A stretch of 64,000 nt of DNA, from NCBI GenBank assembly GCA_045612665.1, contig JAZKZO010000003.1, positions 1 to 64,000 on the forward strand. The letters are read 5' to 3'. The DNA comes from RGIG2000 sp045612665. GTDB taxonomy: Bacteria > Bacillota > Clostridia > Oscillospirales > CAG-272. Below the pieces are notes generated by a model. It was given only the letters and a program-made list of their open reading frames with translations, ran no database searches and had not been told where the DNA came from. Below, piece by piece: positions 8,822-17,745 of this stretch; the first letter of the stretch is position 1, and the number at the start of each line of letters is the position of its first letter. A program made the position numbers and the translations under genes.

Positions 8822-10984
8822 TTAATTTGCCGAATAACTCGATTTAATCTTCTTTAAAATGTTAGATTTTTCAAGATTTGTTTTATTTTTAGAATAATTC
8901 ACCTTGAAAGCAAACGAATAATCATCAATTTCCTCGATTGAAATAATGTTAAGCTCACGGAAAATCTTTATCATAAGCTTTATTTTTATGTAGTTAGCAG
9001 TAACGCCTGAATATTTGCGCTTTATGGCCTTAAGAAGCTTCACGTAAGAATATTGCTCCTTGCCTTCTCTTGCTTCCTTTGTCAAAAAGCTATAAAGAAG
9101 CGCAAAATCCTCTCTTTGAGGGACTACGTCATCGTAAGAAAGATCGCTTTCTCCGTTTTTAACCTTAATAAATTCGCTCTCTAGGGCAAGCTGCTCGTTA
9201 TAAGCGCGCTCGCTCATTCTTATATCCTTAATATTAAATTGAACTGATTTTGTGTTCAAAAACTCGTTTATTTCAAGGTTAAATGCAACGTCAACCTCAT
9301 CGTATATCTCATAAGGGAAATCCTGCGATGAAACGCAAAACAGCATTCCGATAAAGGAAATTCCGTCCTTTGAGAGTGTCAATTTGAGATGTCTATTCAT
9401 TCCGATAGGAACGATGTCCTCTACTATCATATTACTGATAGCAAAAACAGGAACAGGGTTTGAAACTCCGTATGGCTCAAGAATTCCTATTTCACCGGCA
9501 AGAGAAAGGCTTATTTGCTTTGGAGAAAGATAGCAATCTATGTCAAGCGCTGTGTCAGGCGCTTGATCCTCAAAACACTTTCTTGCATATTCATCCATTC
9601 TAGCTCTAAGCTCATCAAGGAATTTTCTCTTTACAGTAAGACCTGCTGCAAGCTCGTGTCCACCAAACTTTTCGAGAATGTCAGAGCAAGATGACAATGC
9701 ATCAACAAGATTCATTCCCTTAATGCTTCTGCCAGAGCCCTTTCCTATCGCTTCAGGATCGTTTGGATTTTCATTTCCTTCAAAGGAAATAAGTATTGCA
9801 GGGAGCGAATATCTTTCAGATATTCTCGATGCAACAATTCCTATTATTCCGTGGTGCCAAGATGCATCATCAAGAATAATAACATTATTATTGGCGTATC
9901 CGCTTTCTTCAATAATTGCATATGCCTGCTCGGCTATTTTGTTCTCCTCAAGCTGTCTATCCTTGTTTATATCACAAAGCTTCAAAGCAAGCTCCTGCGC
10001 ATATTCCTCGTTCTTTGAAAGGAATAAATCAACTGCAATAGAGGCATCACTTATTCTGCCGGCTGCATTTATTCTTGGAGCAACGGTAAAGCCGATGAAG
10101 CCCGAGGATGCTTTTTTCTTTGTTTTAGCTCTCGATCTCGTTTCATTAGAGCGACAAAGCTCCAAAAGCGCGCTAAGACCGATATTTTTAGTTTGATCTA
10201 CCAAGTTAAGACCGAGTGATACTATGAGCCTATTTTCATCCTTTACAGGCATAACGTCAGCGATTGTACCGATAGCGGTAAGATCCGCATAATCCATAGA
10301 AATACGTCTTACGCAATCAATGATTTCGTCGCCTGTTCTCATCCTTTCAAGAGCGCAAAGAAGCTTAAAAACAACTCCTACGCCTGCAAGAGATGGGAAA
10401 GGATAGGTTGAATCCGTTCTCTTGGGATTTATTATAGCAAGCGCGTTAGGAAGCTCGGGACGGCATTCGTGATGGTCTGTAATAACAACGTCAACACCGA
10501 GCTCTCTTGCAATTTCAACCTCAGCATTAGCTGTAACGCCCGTATCAACCGTTATAACAAGCTGTGTTCCTTCCTCGGCAAGCTTTCTAATAGCTCCCTC
10601 AGAAACTCCATAGCCCTCGCCCTTTCGGCTTGGGATATAATAATTAACGTTTGCGCCAATCCCCTCAAGATACATAAAAAGTATGCTTACAGAGGTAACT
10701 CCGTCAACGTCGTAGTCACCGTAAATAGATATTTTTTCGCCATTTTTTACAGCGTCAAGTATCCTTTTGCATCCTTTTTCCATATCGTTTAGCAAAAAGG
10801 GATCGTGCAAGGTTTCTGCACTTTTAGATATAAAGGTGCTTGCATCCTCAACGGTTGTGTAACCTCTATTGATAATAAGCGCTGATAAAACGTCGCTTAT
10901 TCCAAGAGCTACGGATAGCTCCTGCATCAAAGAGGAATCAACTGAGTCGCCCTTTATATTCCATTTCTTTCTGTCTTTTTTCAA
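8822..10984 (-). CDS. recJ: Single-stranded-DNA exonuclease RecJ
   Basis: This 720-residue protein has the DHH phosphoesterase motifs SIYGDYDVDGVTS (Asp90, 92 and 94), VDTGV and ITDHHE (170-172). The DHHA1 motif GSGRSIKGMNLVDAL and the GGH element KFGGHELAAGL follow. A C-terminal extension of about 150 residues is typical of clostridial RecJ. It degrades ssDNA 5' to 3' in recombination and repair. The start codon appears to be TTG, with AGGTG 5 nt upstream. It is 10 nt from relA, in one leftward operon. Confidence 0.93.
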   Translation of the reverse strand: MKKDRKKWNIKGDSVDSSLMQELSVALGISDVLSALIINRGYTTVEDASTFISKSAETLHDPFLLNDMEKGCKRILDAVKNGEKISIYGDYDVDGVTSVSILFMYLEGIGANVNYYIPSRKGEGYGVSEGAIRKLAEEGTQLVITVDTGVTANAEVEIARELGVDVVITDHHECRPELPNALAIINPKRTDSTYPFPSLAGVGVVFKLLCALERMRTGDEIIDCVRRISMDYADLTAIGTIADVMPVKDENRLIVSLGLNLVDQTKNIGLSALLELCRSNETRSRAKTKKKASSGFIGFTVAPRINAAGRISDASIAVDLFLSKNEEYAQELALKLCDINKDRQLEENKIAEQAYAIIEESGYANNNVIILDDASWHHGIIGIVASRISERYSLPAILISFEGNENPNDPEAIGKGSGRSIKGMNLVDALSSCSDILEKFGGHELAAGLTVKRKFLDELRARMDEYARKCFEDQAPDTALDIDCYLSPKQISLSLAGEIGILEPYGVSNPVPVFAISNMIVEDIVPIGMNRHLKLTLSKDGISFIGMLFCVSSQDFPYEIYDEVDVAFNLEINEFLNTKSVQFNIKDIRMSERAYNEQLALESEFIKVKNGESDLSYDDVVPQREDFALLYSFLTKEAREGKEQYSYVKLLKAIKRKYSGVTANYIKIKLMIKIFRELNIISIEEIDDYSFAFKVNYSKNKTNLEKSNILKKIKSSYSAN

Positions 10985-10997
10985 TTTAACACCTATA

Positions 10998-12566
10998 TTA
11001 CTTTCTTAAAATTGCCAACGCGACGTTAAGTCCGTCAACTGCGGCACTCATAATACCGCCTGCATATCCTGCACCTTCTCCGCACGGATAAACGTTCGTG
11101 CTTGCAAAGGCAGTATAATTTTCGTTTCTTAAAATGCGAAGTGGGGCTGACGTTCTTGTTTCAACGCCTGTCAAAGGCACATCCTTTGCATCAAAGCCCT
11201 TTATTTTTTTGCCAAATTCTACGAAGCCAAGCTTCAAATAGTCGCACACAAATTTAGGCAAAATTCCGTTAAGGTCGCAAACACTCACGGAACCGTTCAT
11301 ATAAGATGGGATGATTCTAGATGGCTCACAAGACGCCTTTCCTTCATAGAAGTCCCCTAATGTTTGCATAGGAGCATTATAATTAGCGCCCGCGCATACA
11401 AAAGCTCTTTTTTCAAGCTCTCGTTGGAATTCGATAGCCTTACGGGGATCAGAGCCAAAATCCTCCTTGTCAACCTGAACTGCAATAGCAGAGTTGGCGT
11501 TTTTTCCACTTCTAGCATAGTGGCTCATACCGTTTACAACAACGGCATTTTCTTCGCTTGATGCGCAAACAACCTCTCCACCCGGACACATACAAAAGGA
11601 ATAAACTCCCTTTCCGTCCTTTCGGTAGGAAACGTTGTAGTCGGCTGCACCAAGTCTTTTATCCTCAGCATATTTGCCGTACATTGCCTCGTTTATATCG
11701 CTTTGAAAATGCTCTACACGCACACCGACGGAAAAAGCCTTTGGCTCTATTGCCATTCCCTTTTCCATCAAATAGGCATAGGTATCCCTAGCACTATGAC
11801 CAAGAGCTAAAACGATAGAAGAAAATTTGATTTCTCCGGCAGTAGTATTAGCAACACTATCACTAAACGAAAGAAGCTTCGTGTTATAAAGAATGCTTCC
11901 GCCAAGAGCTCTTATTTCCGCATCAATGCTTTTTACAACACCGCGCAAATAGTCAGTACCGATGTGTGGCTTCGCCTTGAATTTTATATCCTCGGGCGCG
12001 CCGTGCTCACAAAACGTTTCCAAAACGAAAGCGCATTTGGGATCGTTTATTCTAGTGGTAAGCTTGCCGTCAGAAAATGTGCCTGCTCCGCCAGCACCAA
12101 ATTGAATATTGCTTTCAATATCAAGCACTCTCGTCTTATAAAAGGAGCTTACACGCTCTACTCTAGTATCGACGTCAGCACCACGCTCGATAACGATGGG
12201 CTTAAGACCGGCTCTCGCAAGAGCCAAGGCGCAAAACATCCCGGCAGGACCAAAGCCAACGACAAGCGGAGGAGCCGAAAGAGGCTCGCCCTTATATTCA
12301 AACGAAAGCTTCTCATCGGAAAGAATTTTAATTCCAAAATTCAAAAGTCTTTGCTCCGATATTTTCGTTCCATCAACCTCGGCACACACGGTGCATACAA
12401 GCTTTATATCGTTTTTGTTTCTTGCATCAATTGAGCGCTTGTGTAAATAAAGGCTTGAAATACGCGAAAAGGCACGCGTTTTAATAATGCGCGCCTTTGC
12501 TATCTCAAAAATATCCTCATCTGTGCTAGATATAGATGCTTTTATTTGTTCTACTAAAATTCTCAT
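10998..12566 (-). CDS. FAD-dependent dehydrogenase of the COG2509 family
   Basis: The 522-residue protein has an N-terminal small domain, then a dinucleotide-binding motif GFGPAGMFCALALARAG. It also has the FAD-family sequence GADVDTRVERVSSFYK, GAGGAGTFSDGKLTTR, and a C-terminal PCGEGAGYAGGIMSAAVDGL. These mark the widespread but uncharacterised COG2509 flavoproteins. Substrate and electron acceptor are unknown. Its start overlaps the stop of the preceding 139-residue gene (ATGA), placing it in the cdaA operon. Confidence 0.85.
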   Translation of the reverse strand: MRILVEQIKASISSTDEDIFEIAKARIIKTRAFSRISSLYLHKRSIDARNKNDIKLVCTVCAEVDGTKISEQRLLNFGIKILSDEKLSFEYKGEPLSAPPLVVGFGPAGMFCALALARAGLKPIVIERGADVDTRVERVSSFYKTRVLDIESNIQFGAGGAGTFSDGKLTTRINDPKCAFVLETFCEHGAPEDIKFKAKPHIGTDYLRGVVKSIDAEIRALGGSILYNTKLLSFSDSVANTTAGEIKFSSIVLALGHSARDTYAYLMEKGMAIEPKAFSVGVRVEHFQSDINEAMYGKYAEDKRLGAADYNVSYRKDGKGVYSFCMCPGGEVVCASSEENAVVVNGMSHYARSGKNANSAIAVQVDKEDFGSDPRKAIEFQRELEKRAFVCAGANYNAPMQTLGDFYEGKASCEPSRIIPSYMNGSVSVCDLNGILPKFVCDYLKLGFVEFGKKIKGFDAKDVPLTGVETRTSAPLRILRNENYTAFASTNVYPCGEGAGYAGGIMSAAVDGLNVALAILRK

Positions 12567-12982
12567 TTTTTAGACACCGAAACGACAATAGAATCATCGG
12601 TAGATTCGTTTTCGATTATATAAGCATCCGCCTTATTTCCCTCAAGAGAAACGATATATTTATCCTCGGCACTCTTAATAACCTTAAAATCAGATGCTTT
12701 AAAATCAACAACTACTCTACGGAGTCCCTTAACGGTAATTGTAATAGAATCAACAGCCTCAACGTCGGTATAGGTTGAATATACACCAACATTATCAAAA
12801 TCTCTTTGGAAGACGTCGGAATCAGCCTCCATAACACCCATCCAAATAACGATTGCAATAAGAATACATGAGATAAGCGCGATTATGATACTTGCTCGGC
12901 TTTTTTGAGGAGTGTCATCCTCTATCGCTGCAGCAGCGATTTCGGCAGTATCAATTTCTGTGGTTTTAGAAAATCTGTCCAT
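12563..12982 (-). CDS. Short single-pass membrane protein in the cdaR position
   Basis: The protein has 139 residues: a cytoplasmic N-terminus rich in Ala and Glu, one hydrophobic segment (about 30-49), and an external domain of about 85 residues predicted to be mostly beta strands (VDSITITVKGLRRVVVDFKA). It lies 10 nt after cdaA, exactly where the CdaA regulator CdaR (YbbR) normally sits, but CdaR has several YbbR repeats and is much longer. It may be a one-domain, diverged CdaR; I cannot prove homology by eye. GlmM does not follow. Confidence 0.55.
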   Translation of the reverse strand: MDRFSKTTEIDTAEIAAAAIEDDTPQKSRASIIIALISCILIAIVIWMGVMEADSDVFQRDFDNVGVYSTYTDVEAVDSITITVKGLRRVVVDFKASDFKVIKSAEDKYIVSLEGNKADAYIIENESTDDSIVVSVSKK

Positions 12983-12992
12983 TTCGCCCTCC

Positions 12993-13850
12993 TTATCTTC
13001 TCTTTTGTGTCATTTTTATCTTTGCGCCATGCTTCTTTTGTGAAGTCTTATCCTGGAGCAAATATTCCTCGAGCTTCTTTTTCATTGTAGCTCTTGTAAA
13101 GTTTCTATAAATATGTCCCTCGTTTGCAATAGAAACAATTCCTGTTTCTTCGGAAACAACAACGGCAACGCAGTCGCTATTTTCGCTAACACCGATTGCA
13201 GCGCGGTGTCTTGTGCCGAGGTCCTTAATAAGGTCAGGGTTAGTAGAAAGTGGCAATAGACATCCTGCGGAGTAAATTCTATTATCACGAACGATAACCG
13301 CTCCGTCGTGAAGCGGAGCTTTATTGAAGAATATATTTCTCAAAAGGAATGTACTAACCTGTGCATTAAGGATAGTTCCACTCAAAATAAAGTCTCCAAG
13401 CTTAGTATTTCTTTCAAAAACTATAATTGCGCCTGTTTTGGTCTTAGCAAGATCGAAAACTGCATTAGAAATCGTATCAATCATATCAATTGTTTGAGTT
13501 GAGTTTTTAGCCTCACCTATGCTCTTAACACCCTTAATTGAGTTATCACCGAGCTTTTCGAGCGCGGAACGGAATTCCGGTTGGAAAATAATAACGATAA
13601 CGATAATGCCGAAATCAAAGAAGTGGGACAAAATAAACTGCATAGAATGCAAGTTAAGAAGATTGCAAAGAATCATAAATGCAAACAAAAGTCCAACACC
13701 AAGTGCGAGCTTTCCTGCACGTCTTTCCTTCAAAAATTGGAAAGCAACAAACAATACGAGCGACAAGCACAAAATGTCAAGTATATCAAAGAATGAAATG
13801 ACAGTAAAATGCCTAAATATGTGAACAATGAAATCCCATATAGCTTTCAT
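12993..13850 (-). CDS. cdaA: Diadenylate cyclase CdaA
   Basis: This 285-residue protein has three N-terminal membrane segments (about 18-40, 45-65 and 70-90) and a DAC domain with the catalytic motifs LHDGAVIV (DGA 182-184) and GTRHRAA (RHR 214-216). It makes c-di-AMP from two ATP molecules, a regulator of potassium, osmotic balance and the cell wall. The start at 13850 has AAGGAG upstream; the longer frame to 13901 lacks a ribosome binding site. A short membrane gene follows in the usual CdaR slot. Confidence 0.93.
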   Translation of the reverse strand: MKAIWDFIVHIFRHFTVISFFDILDILCLSLVLFVAFQFLKERRAGKLALGVGLLFAFMILCNLLNLHSMQFILSHFFDFGIIVIVIIFQPEFRSALEKLGDNSIKGVKSIGEAKNSTQTIDMIDTISNAVFDLAKTKTGAIIVFERNTKLGDFILSGTILNAQVSTFLLRNIFFNKAPLHDGAVIVRDNRIYSAGCLLPLSTNPDLIKDLGTRHRAAIGVSENSDCVAVVVSEETGIVSIANEGHIYRNFTRATMKKKLEEYLLQDKTSQKKHGAKIKMTQKRR

Positions 13851-13987
13851 AGTATATCTCTCCTTAAAAATATGTATAAAATGCGCGACATCCGCGGGCA
13901 AAATCTTTAGTTTATATAATTATAACATAAATATTTAGCTTTGCCAAGAATTTTTTGAATATTTTTCGTATTTTTGGTGTAAAACGC

Positions 13988-14023
13988 AAAAAAATCGCCA
14001 TTTTTTAAAAAAATAGCGATTTT
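13988..14023 (-). terminator. Terminator after the DUF6873-like gene
   Basis: Stem AAAATCGC / GCGATTTT around an A/T-rich loop, running leftward into a T tract. It separates the 14043-14738 gene from cdaA. Confidence 0.7.
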
Positions 14024-14042
14024 CAAGGTCATTTTTTCATGT

Positions 14043-14738
14043 TTAAAATGTTCTTGCACCACCAAAATCAAACACATCCTCGCACGAAATTGAAAATTCA
14101 TTCATTTTTAGCGCCTCAATTGCCGCGTGGATTTTATCATAATTTTGATGTTTTGTTATGTCTCCAAAAAAGTAAACAGTATCGTCTAAAACGCATGAAG
14201 CTCCGCCTATAAATCCATAGTCGTAGCCGTCTAATTTTATTTCGCCTTGGTCTATTAAGATGACTCTCTTCCCTATCTTGGTAAGAGCTTCAAAAATACT
14301 TTTATCGGCGGTTATTGCAGTGTTATCGTCAAGAACAAGGGTTGAGCACGCGCTGTATCCTTGCCTGACGTCAATCAAGCTTAAGCCCAAGAAATTAGCA
14401 TATTCAAGAATTTCTTTTGCAACATATTTAAGATTACCAACAAGAAAATTACCGATTTTAAACACGTTAAGAGCAACGTCGTTTGGATATTTCGAGTCAA
14501 TCGGTGGAGAAATCCTTACAATTTCATAGCCGTCATCTTCAGCCACGCCAAAAATTCTTCTATTTTTATTATAATAGTCATCATAACAAAAAATTCTTTT
14601 ACCAAGAACGAAAACAAGCATGTCGGCATGTGTTGCAACGGGAAGGTCGAGCTTGTCATACGCTTGGAGAGGTAAAACCTCGTATTTAGTTGCCTTGGTT
14701 AGCGCATTCGAAACAAAGACGCTTGCAAACAATTTCAT
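14043..14738 (-). CDS. DUF6873-like GME-fold protein, function unknown
   Basis: The 231-residue soluble protein resembles the clostridial DUF6873 family, thought to share the guanidino-modifying-enzyme (amidinotransferase/deiminase) propeller fold. Visible elements are THADMLVFVLG near residue 36, DVRQGYSACSTLVLDDNTAITAD in the middle, and GGASCVLDDTVYFFGD. The Cys and Asp/His residues could be catalytic, but I cannot assign a substrate. It follows rpmB and a terminator, so it may be read by leak-through or an unseen promoter. Confidence 0.55.
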   Translation of the reverse strand: MKLFASVFVSNALTKATKYEVLPLQAYDKLDLPVATHADMLVFVLGKRIFCYDDYYNKNRRIFGVAEDDGYEIVRISPPIDSKYPNDVALNVFKIGNFLVGNLKYVAKEILEYANFLGLSLIDVRQGYSACSTLVLDDNTAITADKSIFEALTKIGKRVILIDQGEIKLDGYDYGFIGGASCVLDDTVYFFGDITKHQNYDKIHAAIEALKMNEFSISCEDVFDFGGARTF

Positions 14739-14759
14739 TTTTAACTCCTATACTATGAA

Positions 14760-14786
14760 AAAAAGACCGCCATAGACGGTCTTTAT
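14760..14786 (-). terminator. Terminator after rpmB
   Basis: Hairpin AAAGACCG / CGGTCTTT with a short loop followed leftward by T residues, 12 nt after the rpmB stop. Confidence 0.8.
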
Positions 14787-14797
14787 TCTCAAATTAC

Positions 14798-14986
14798 TCA
14801 GATTGCGCGAACAACCTTGCCTGAACGAAGGCAACGAGAGCATACATTAACAGTTTTGTTTGAGCCGTCAACAACAGCCTTTACTCTTCTGATATTAGGT
14901 TTCCAAACTCTGTTAGTTTTACGGTTTGAGTGTGATACATTGTGTCCGAATGTAACGCCTTTTCCGCAGATAGCACACTTAGCCAT
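14798..14986 (-). CDS. rpmB: Ribosomal protein bL28
   Basis: This 62-residue protein reads MAKCAICGKGVTFGHNVSHS at the start and matches L28 throughout. Four cysteines (4, 7, 49 and 52) form two CxxC pairs, so this is the zinc-binding (C+) form. It is part of the 50S subunit. A GGAGG site precedes the ATG, and it has its own promoter and terminator. Confidence 0.97.
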   Translation of the reverse strand: MAKCAICGKGVTFGHNVSHSNRKTNRVWKPNIRRVKAVVDGSNKTVNVCSRCLRSGKVVRAI

Positions 14987-15039
14987 TTTTTACACCTCCA
15001 TTAAAGTAGAAAAGATACCTACCAAAATTCACGATTAGT

Positions 15040-15068
15040 ATTATAGCACAGTATTTTTTCAATTGCAA
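15040..15068 (-). promoter_or_regulatory. Promoter of rpmB
   Basis: Minus strand TTGCAA (15063-15068), 17-nt spacer, TATAAT (15040-15045), about 55 nt before the rpmB start. Confidence 0.7.
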
Positions 15069-15092
15069 TAGTAAATTTCAATTTTTTTAAAA

Positions 15093-16697
15093 TTATTTTT
15101 TATTTATTTTTTCAAGTATATGTTCAAGGGAAATTCCGTACTTATCCGCTATGTCTCTAGCATAGCTTTTTCCGTCAGGCTTAGCCCTTGTAATCTTGAA
15201 GCTTCTTTGACCCTGCTCCATACCGGCAACAAGCGTATCAATCCTTGCTCCACCGTCCTTTGAGCATTTTTCGTTTATTTCATTAAGCATAGACGAAAGC
15301 TCGTGAAGGTGAGTTGAGAAAATTCCTCTACAACGCGCCATTGAGAAGCCACAAAGCACCTCAGATGCAATATATGCACCCTCGAAGGAGCCTGTGGATG
15401 AAAGAGATTCATCAAGCAAAACCAAGCTGTCTTCGGTAACCTTACCGAAAATCTCGTCAAGACGGGCACATTCCTCACCGAGTCTTCCCTTGTCTATTGT
15501 ATCCTCAGAGCCAGTTGGGAAATGAGTAAAGATTCCGTCAACAGGACTAATTTCAGCGCTTACGGCAGGCACCATAAGTCCAAGCTGTGCAAGCGCAAAT
15601 GTCAAGCCGACTGCACATGTAATAACTGATTTTCCGCCTCTATTTGGTCCTGACAACACGTAGAATGTTCCGTTTTCATCAAAATCAAAGTCGTTTTCGA
15701 CCATAATATCATTGATTTTTGATGCAACGACAGGATTATATATGCCTTTTGCGCTAAATTTCTTTTCACAAACAGGCAAAATTGTTGGGATACAAAGCGG
15801 ATTTCCCGTATCACGAAGCGAATTTATAAGCTCTGTTCCCTTTACAACGAATTCTATTTCAGGCAAAAGTCTTATAAGGAAATTTGCGTTTTCAAGAACG
15901 TAAGACTGAACTGCCTTTCTCCAAGCGCGCATTGAAGACTTAAAAACATCGTTGAGCGCAGTATTAAAGGCGTTTGTAAGAGCTATTTGTTGGTTTTCCG
16001 ATTGTGATTTCTTAAATGGTACAAGCGGAGCGATGCAGGTGTATTCGTCATTTTTGAAATCAAGACGAAGGATCTTATCAATAAGCTCTCCTGACTTGAA
16101 CTTTTCATTATTAACACTTAAAACTCCTGCAGCATCAGGACGAAGTTTGGAGTCAAGATTAACACCGATTGTAACGCTCTTTATTTCTCTTACTCTAGAT
16201 GTAAGCTCTTTGAGCTTTTTATTGAGATCGGTATAGTACTCACTTTGTGTAAGCTCTTTAATTCTTGTAGCAAAGGTAATGAGAGCCTCGCTTTTGAAAT
16301 TATCTATCATAGGATAAAGTCCCTCTGAAAGAAGCTCCATAGCAGATATATAAAGCTCAACCTCGGTTATGCTATATAGATACGCCTCGGATGGATCAGT
16401 ATCACTTGAAAGACGGCGAATTTCCGCAATATCAGACAAAATCGGGCTAACGCTCATAAGAACGTCGCAAAGCTCGGGATTTTCAATCATATCGGAAAAT
16501 ACCATTTGACGGTATTTAATAACCTCGGGATCGGTTGTGAAAAAGTCGCTCAAAAGGCTATTTTTCAAATCCAATATTGTGTCAAGCTCAAGCTCGCTCA
16601 AAACCTCGCTTGAAATATCAACTCTATTTTCTCCGCTTTCCTCTCTTTCAAGAGCCTCGCTATTGGGATAAAGAAGACTTATTTCTACGTTTTGCAT
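15093..16697 (-). CDS. MutS-related ATPase lacking mismatch-recognition domains
   Basis: The 534-residue protein has a helical lever-like N-terminal half and a C-terminal MutS ATPase domain. Walker A is LSGPNRGGKS (about 349-357), where most MutS proteins have GPNMGGKS. Walker B is LVLLDESLSST, with the signature His in FSTHLHEL. No mismatch-binding domain and no Smr nuclease domain are present, so it is neither MutS1 nor MutS2. It belongs among the poorly studied short MutS homologues. Substrate and process are unknown. It stands alone, divergent from the next gene. Confidence 0.75.
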   Translation of the reverse strand: MQNVEISLLYPNSEALEREESGENRVDISSEVLSELELDTILDLKNSLLSDFFTTDPEVIKYRQMVFSDMIENPELCDVLMSVSPILSDIAEIRRLSSDTDPSEAYLYSITEVELYISAMELLSEGLYPMIDNFKSEALITFATRIKELTQSEYYTDLNKKLKELTSRVREIKSVTIGVNLDSKLRPDAAGVLSVNNEKFKSGELIDKILRLDFKNDEYTCIAPLVPFKKSQSENQQIALTNAFNTALNDVFKSSMRAWRKAVQSYVLENANFLIRLLPEIEFVVKGTELINSLRDTGNPLCIPTILPVCEKKFSAKGIYNPVVASKINDIMVENDFDFDENGTFYVLSGPNRGGKSVITCAVGLTFALAQLGLMVPAVSAEISPVDGIFTHFPTGSEDTIDKGRLGEECARLDEIFGKVTEDSLVLLDESLSSTGSFEGAYIASEVLCGFSMARCRGIFSTHLHELSSMLNEINEKCSKDGGARIDTLVAGMEQGQRSFKITRAKPDGKSYARDIADKYGISLEHILEKINKK

Positions 16698-16787
16698 TTT
16701 ATTCCCCTAAAAATCTTTATTTTAAATTATAATATCATAAAATGAAGCTTTTGAAAAGCATTTTTTCAAAATTTCTGATTTTATTCC

Positions 16788-16816
16788 TTGAAAAGAGGTT
16801 TTTTGTGTGATAAAAT
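16788..16816 (+). promoter_or_regulatory. Promoter of the TIM-barrel gene at 16835
   Basis: TTGAAA (16788-16793), 17-nt spacer, TAAAAT (16811-16816), with the start codon only about 18 nt downstream, so the leader is very short. Confidence 0.65.
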
Positions 16817-16834
16817 TTCTTTTGAGGTGATTTA

Positions 16835-17653
16835 ATGAACAAAATCTACTGCTCTACCGGCACTCTTGTAGGAAGAGTTTGCAATTATGATTACACGCTA
16901 ATAAAGAAGCATTTGCCAAGACTGTACGAGGGCGGAATAATAGACGGTATGGAATTTATGATGATACCGTTTTATTACGACGTTTTAGAAAAAGTGATTT
17001 CCACTGTTATCGACTCGGGCATTCCCTCGCCTATTATTCACTGTGAAAAGGACGTAGGTGTTTTACTCTCCGATTGCGAGGACGAATCTACTAGGCGCGC
17101 ATTTGAGCTTTTTAAAATCAACTGCGAGGCGGGAGAAAAAATCGGTGCGCAAAAAATGGTCTTTCATTTATGGGGCGGGCCAAAAAGCGACGCCCACGTC
17201 GAATACAATATTTCATTTCTTGAAAAATTCGTAAAAATTGCAAATGATTTCGGCTTAAAGCTACTAATTGAAAACATCCCGTGCACTACATATTCAGGGC
17301 TTGAAAACTGGAGAAAAATTAAAAGCTTCTTGCCACAAATAGAGTTCATTTTCGATTCTAGATTTGGCGCTTTTCACGACGAAATTAACGAAATTTTAGC
17401 GGATGAATTATGGAAATTTGTTTCCCACATTCACATAAGCGACTATTCCTCATTCCCTCGTGATTTTTCAAAAATAAGACCTATTTTACACCCGGGCGAG
17501 GGAGTTGTAGATTTCGATTTGCTTTTTGCAAGGCTACTAGAAATTTCTTACTCGGGAACGTTCACATTAGAATCGCCCGTTATGATCCCTAACGGTGCTG
17601 ATATCGAGAAATTAAAATCCTCTTTATTGTTTATAAAAAACTATTTAAAATAA
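16835..17653 (+). CDS. Sugar phosphate isomerase/epimerase-like TIM-barrel protein
   Basis: The 272-residue protein fits the AP-endonuclease-2/xylose-isomerase-like superfamily. Metal-ligand candidates are His in MVFHLWGG, Glu in LLIENIPC, Asp in FIFDSRFGAFHD, His in HIHISDY and a late HPGEGVVDFD. A final TLESPVM supplies another acidic ligand. It likely acts on a sugar or polyol, but the substrate cannot be read. GAGGTGA precedes the ATG. It is a single gene closed by a strong terminator. Confidence 0.75.
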   Translation: MNKIYCSTGTLVGRVCNYDYTLIKKHLPRLYEGGIIDGMEFMMIPFYYDVLEKVISTVIDSGIPSPIIHCEKDVGVLLSDCEDESTRRAFELFKINCEAGEKIGAQKMVFHLWGGPKSDAHVEYNISFLEKFVKIANDFGLKLLIENIPCTTYSGLENWRKIKSFLPQIEFIFDSRFGAFHDEINEILADELWKFVSHIHISDYSSFPRDFSKIRPILHPGEGVVDFDLLFARLLEISYSGTFTLESPVMIPNGADIEKLKSSLLFIKNYLK

Positions 17654-17656
17654 ATT

Positions 17657-17696
17657 AACAAGGTGGTAAAATCCTTTTGCCACCTTGTTTTTTTAC
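17657..17696 (+). terminator. Strong terminator after the TIM-barrel gene
   Basis: Stem AACAAGGTGG / CCACCTTGTT with a 13-nt loop, followed by a run of T residues. Confidence 0.9.
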
Positions 17697-17701
17697 GTAT
17701 A

Positions 17702-17742
17702 TTGAATTTTTCAATTATCGAATTTAAAAATTCTATAATTCA
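17702..17742. repeat. Nested AT-rich palindrome
   Basis: Outer arms TTGAATT and AATTCAA enclose an inner palindrome GAATTTAAAAATTC. It sits between convergent genes just after a terminator. It shares the 13-mer GAATTTAAAAATT with the element at 40560-40591. Confidence 0.4.
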
Positions 17743-17745
17743 ACA

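Noticed and set aside
13907..14101. 64-residue minus-strand ORF between cdaA and the DUF6873-like gene
   Set aside because: It crosses the terminator and the end of the DUF6873-like gene in another frame, with low-complexity sequence.
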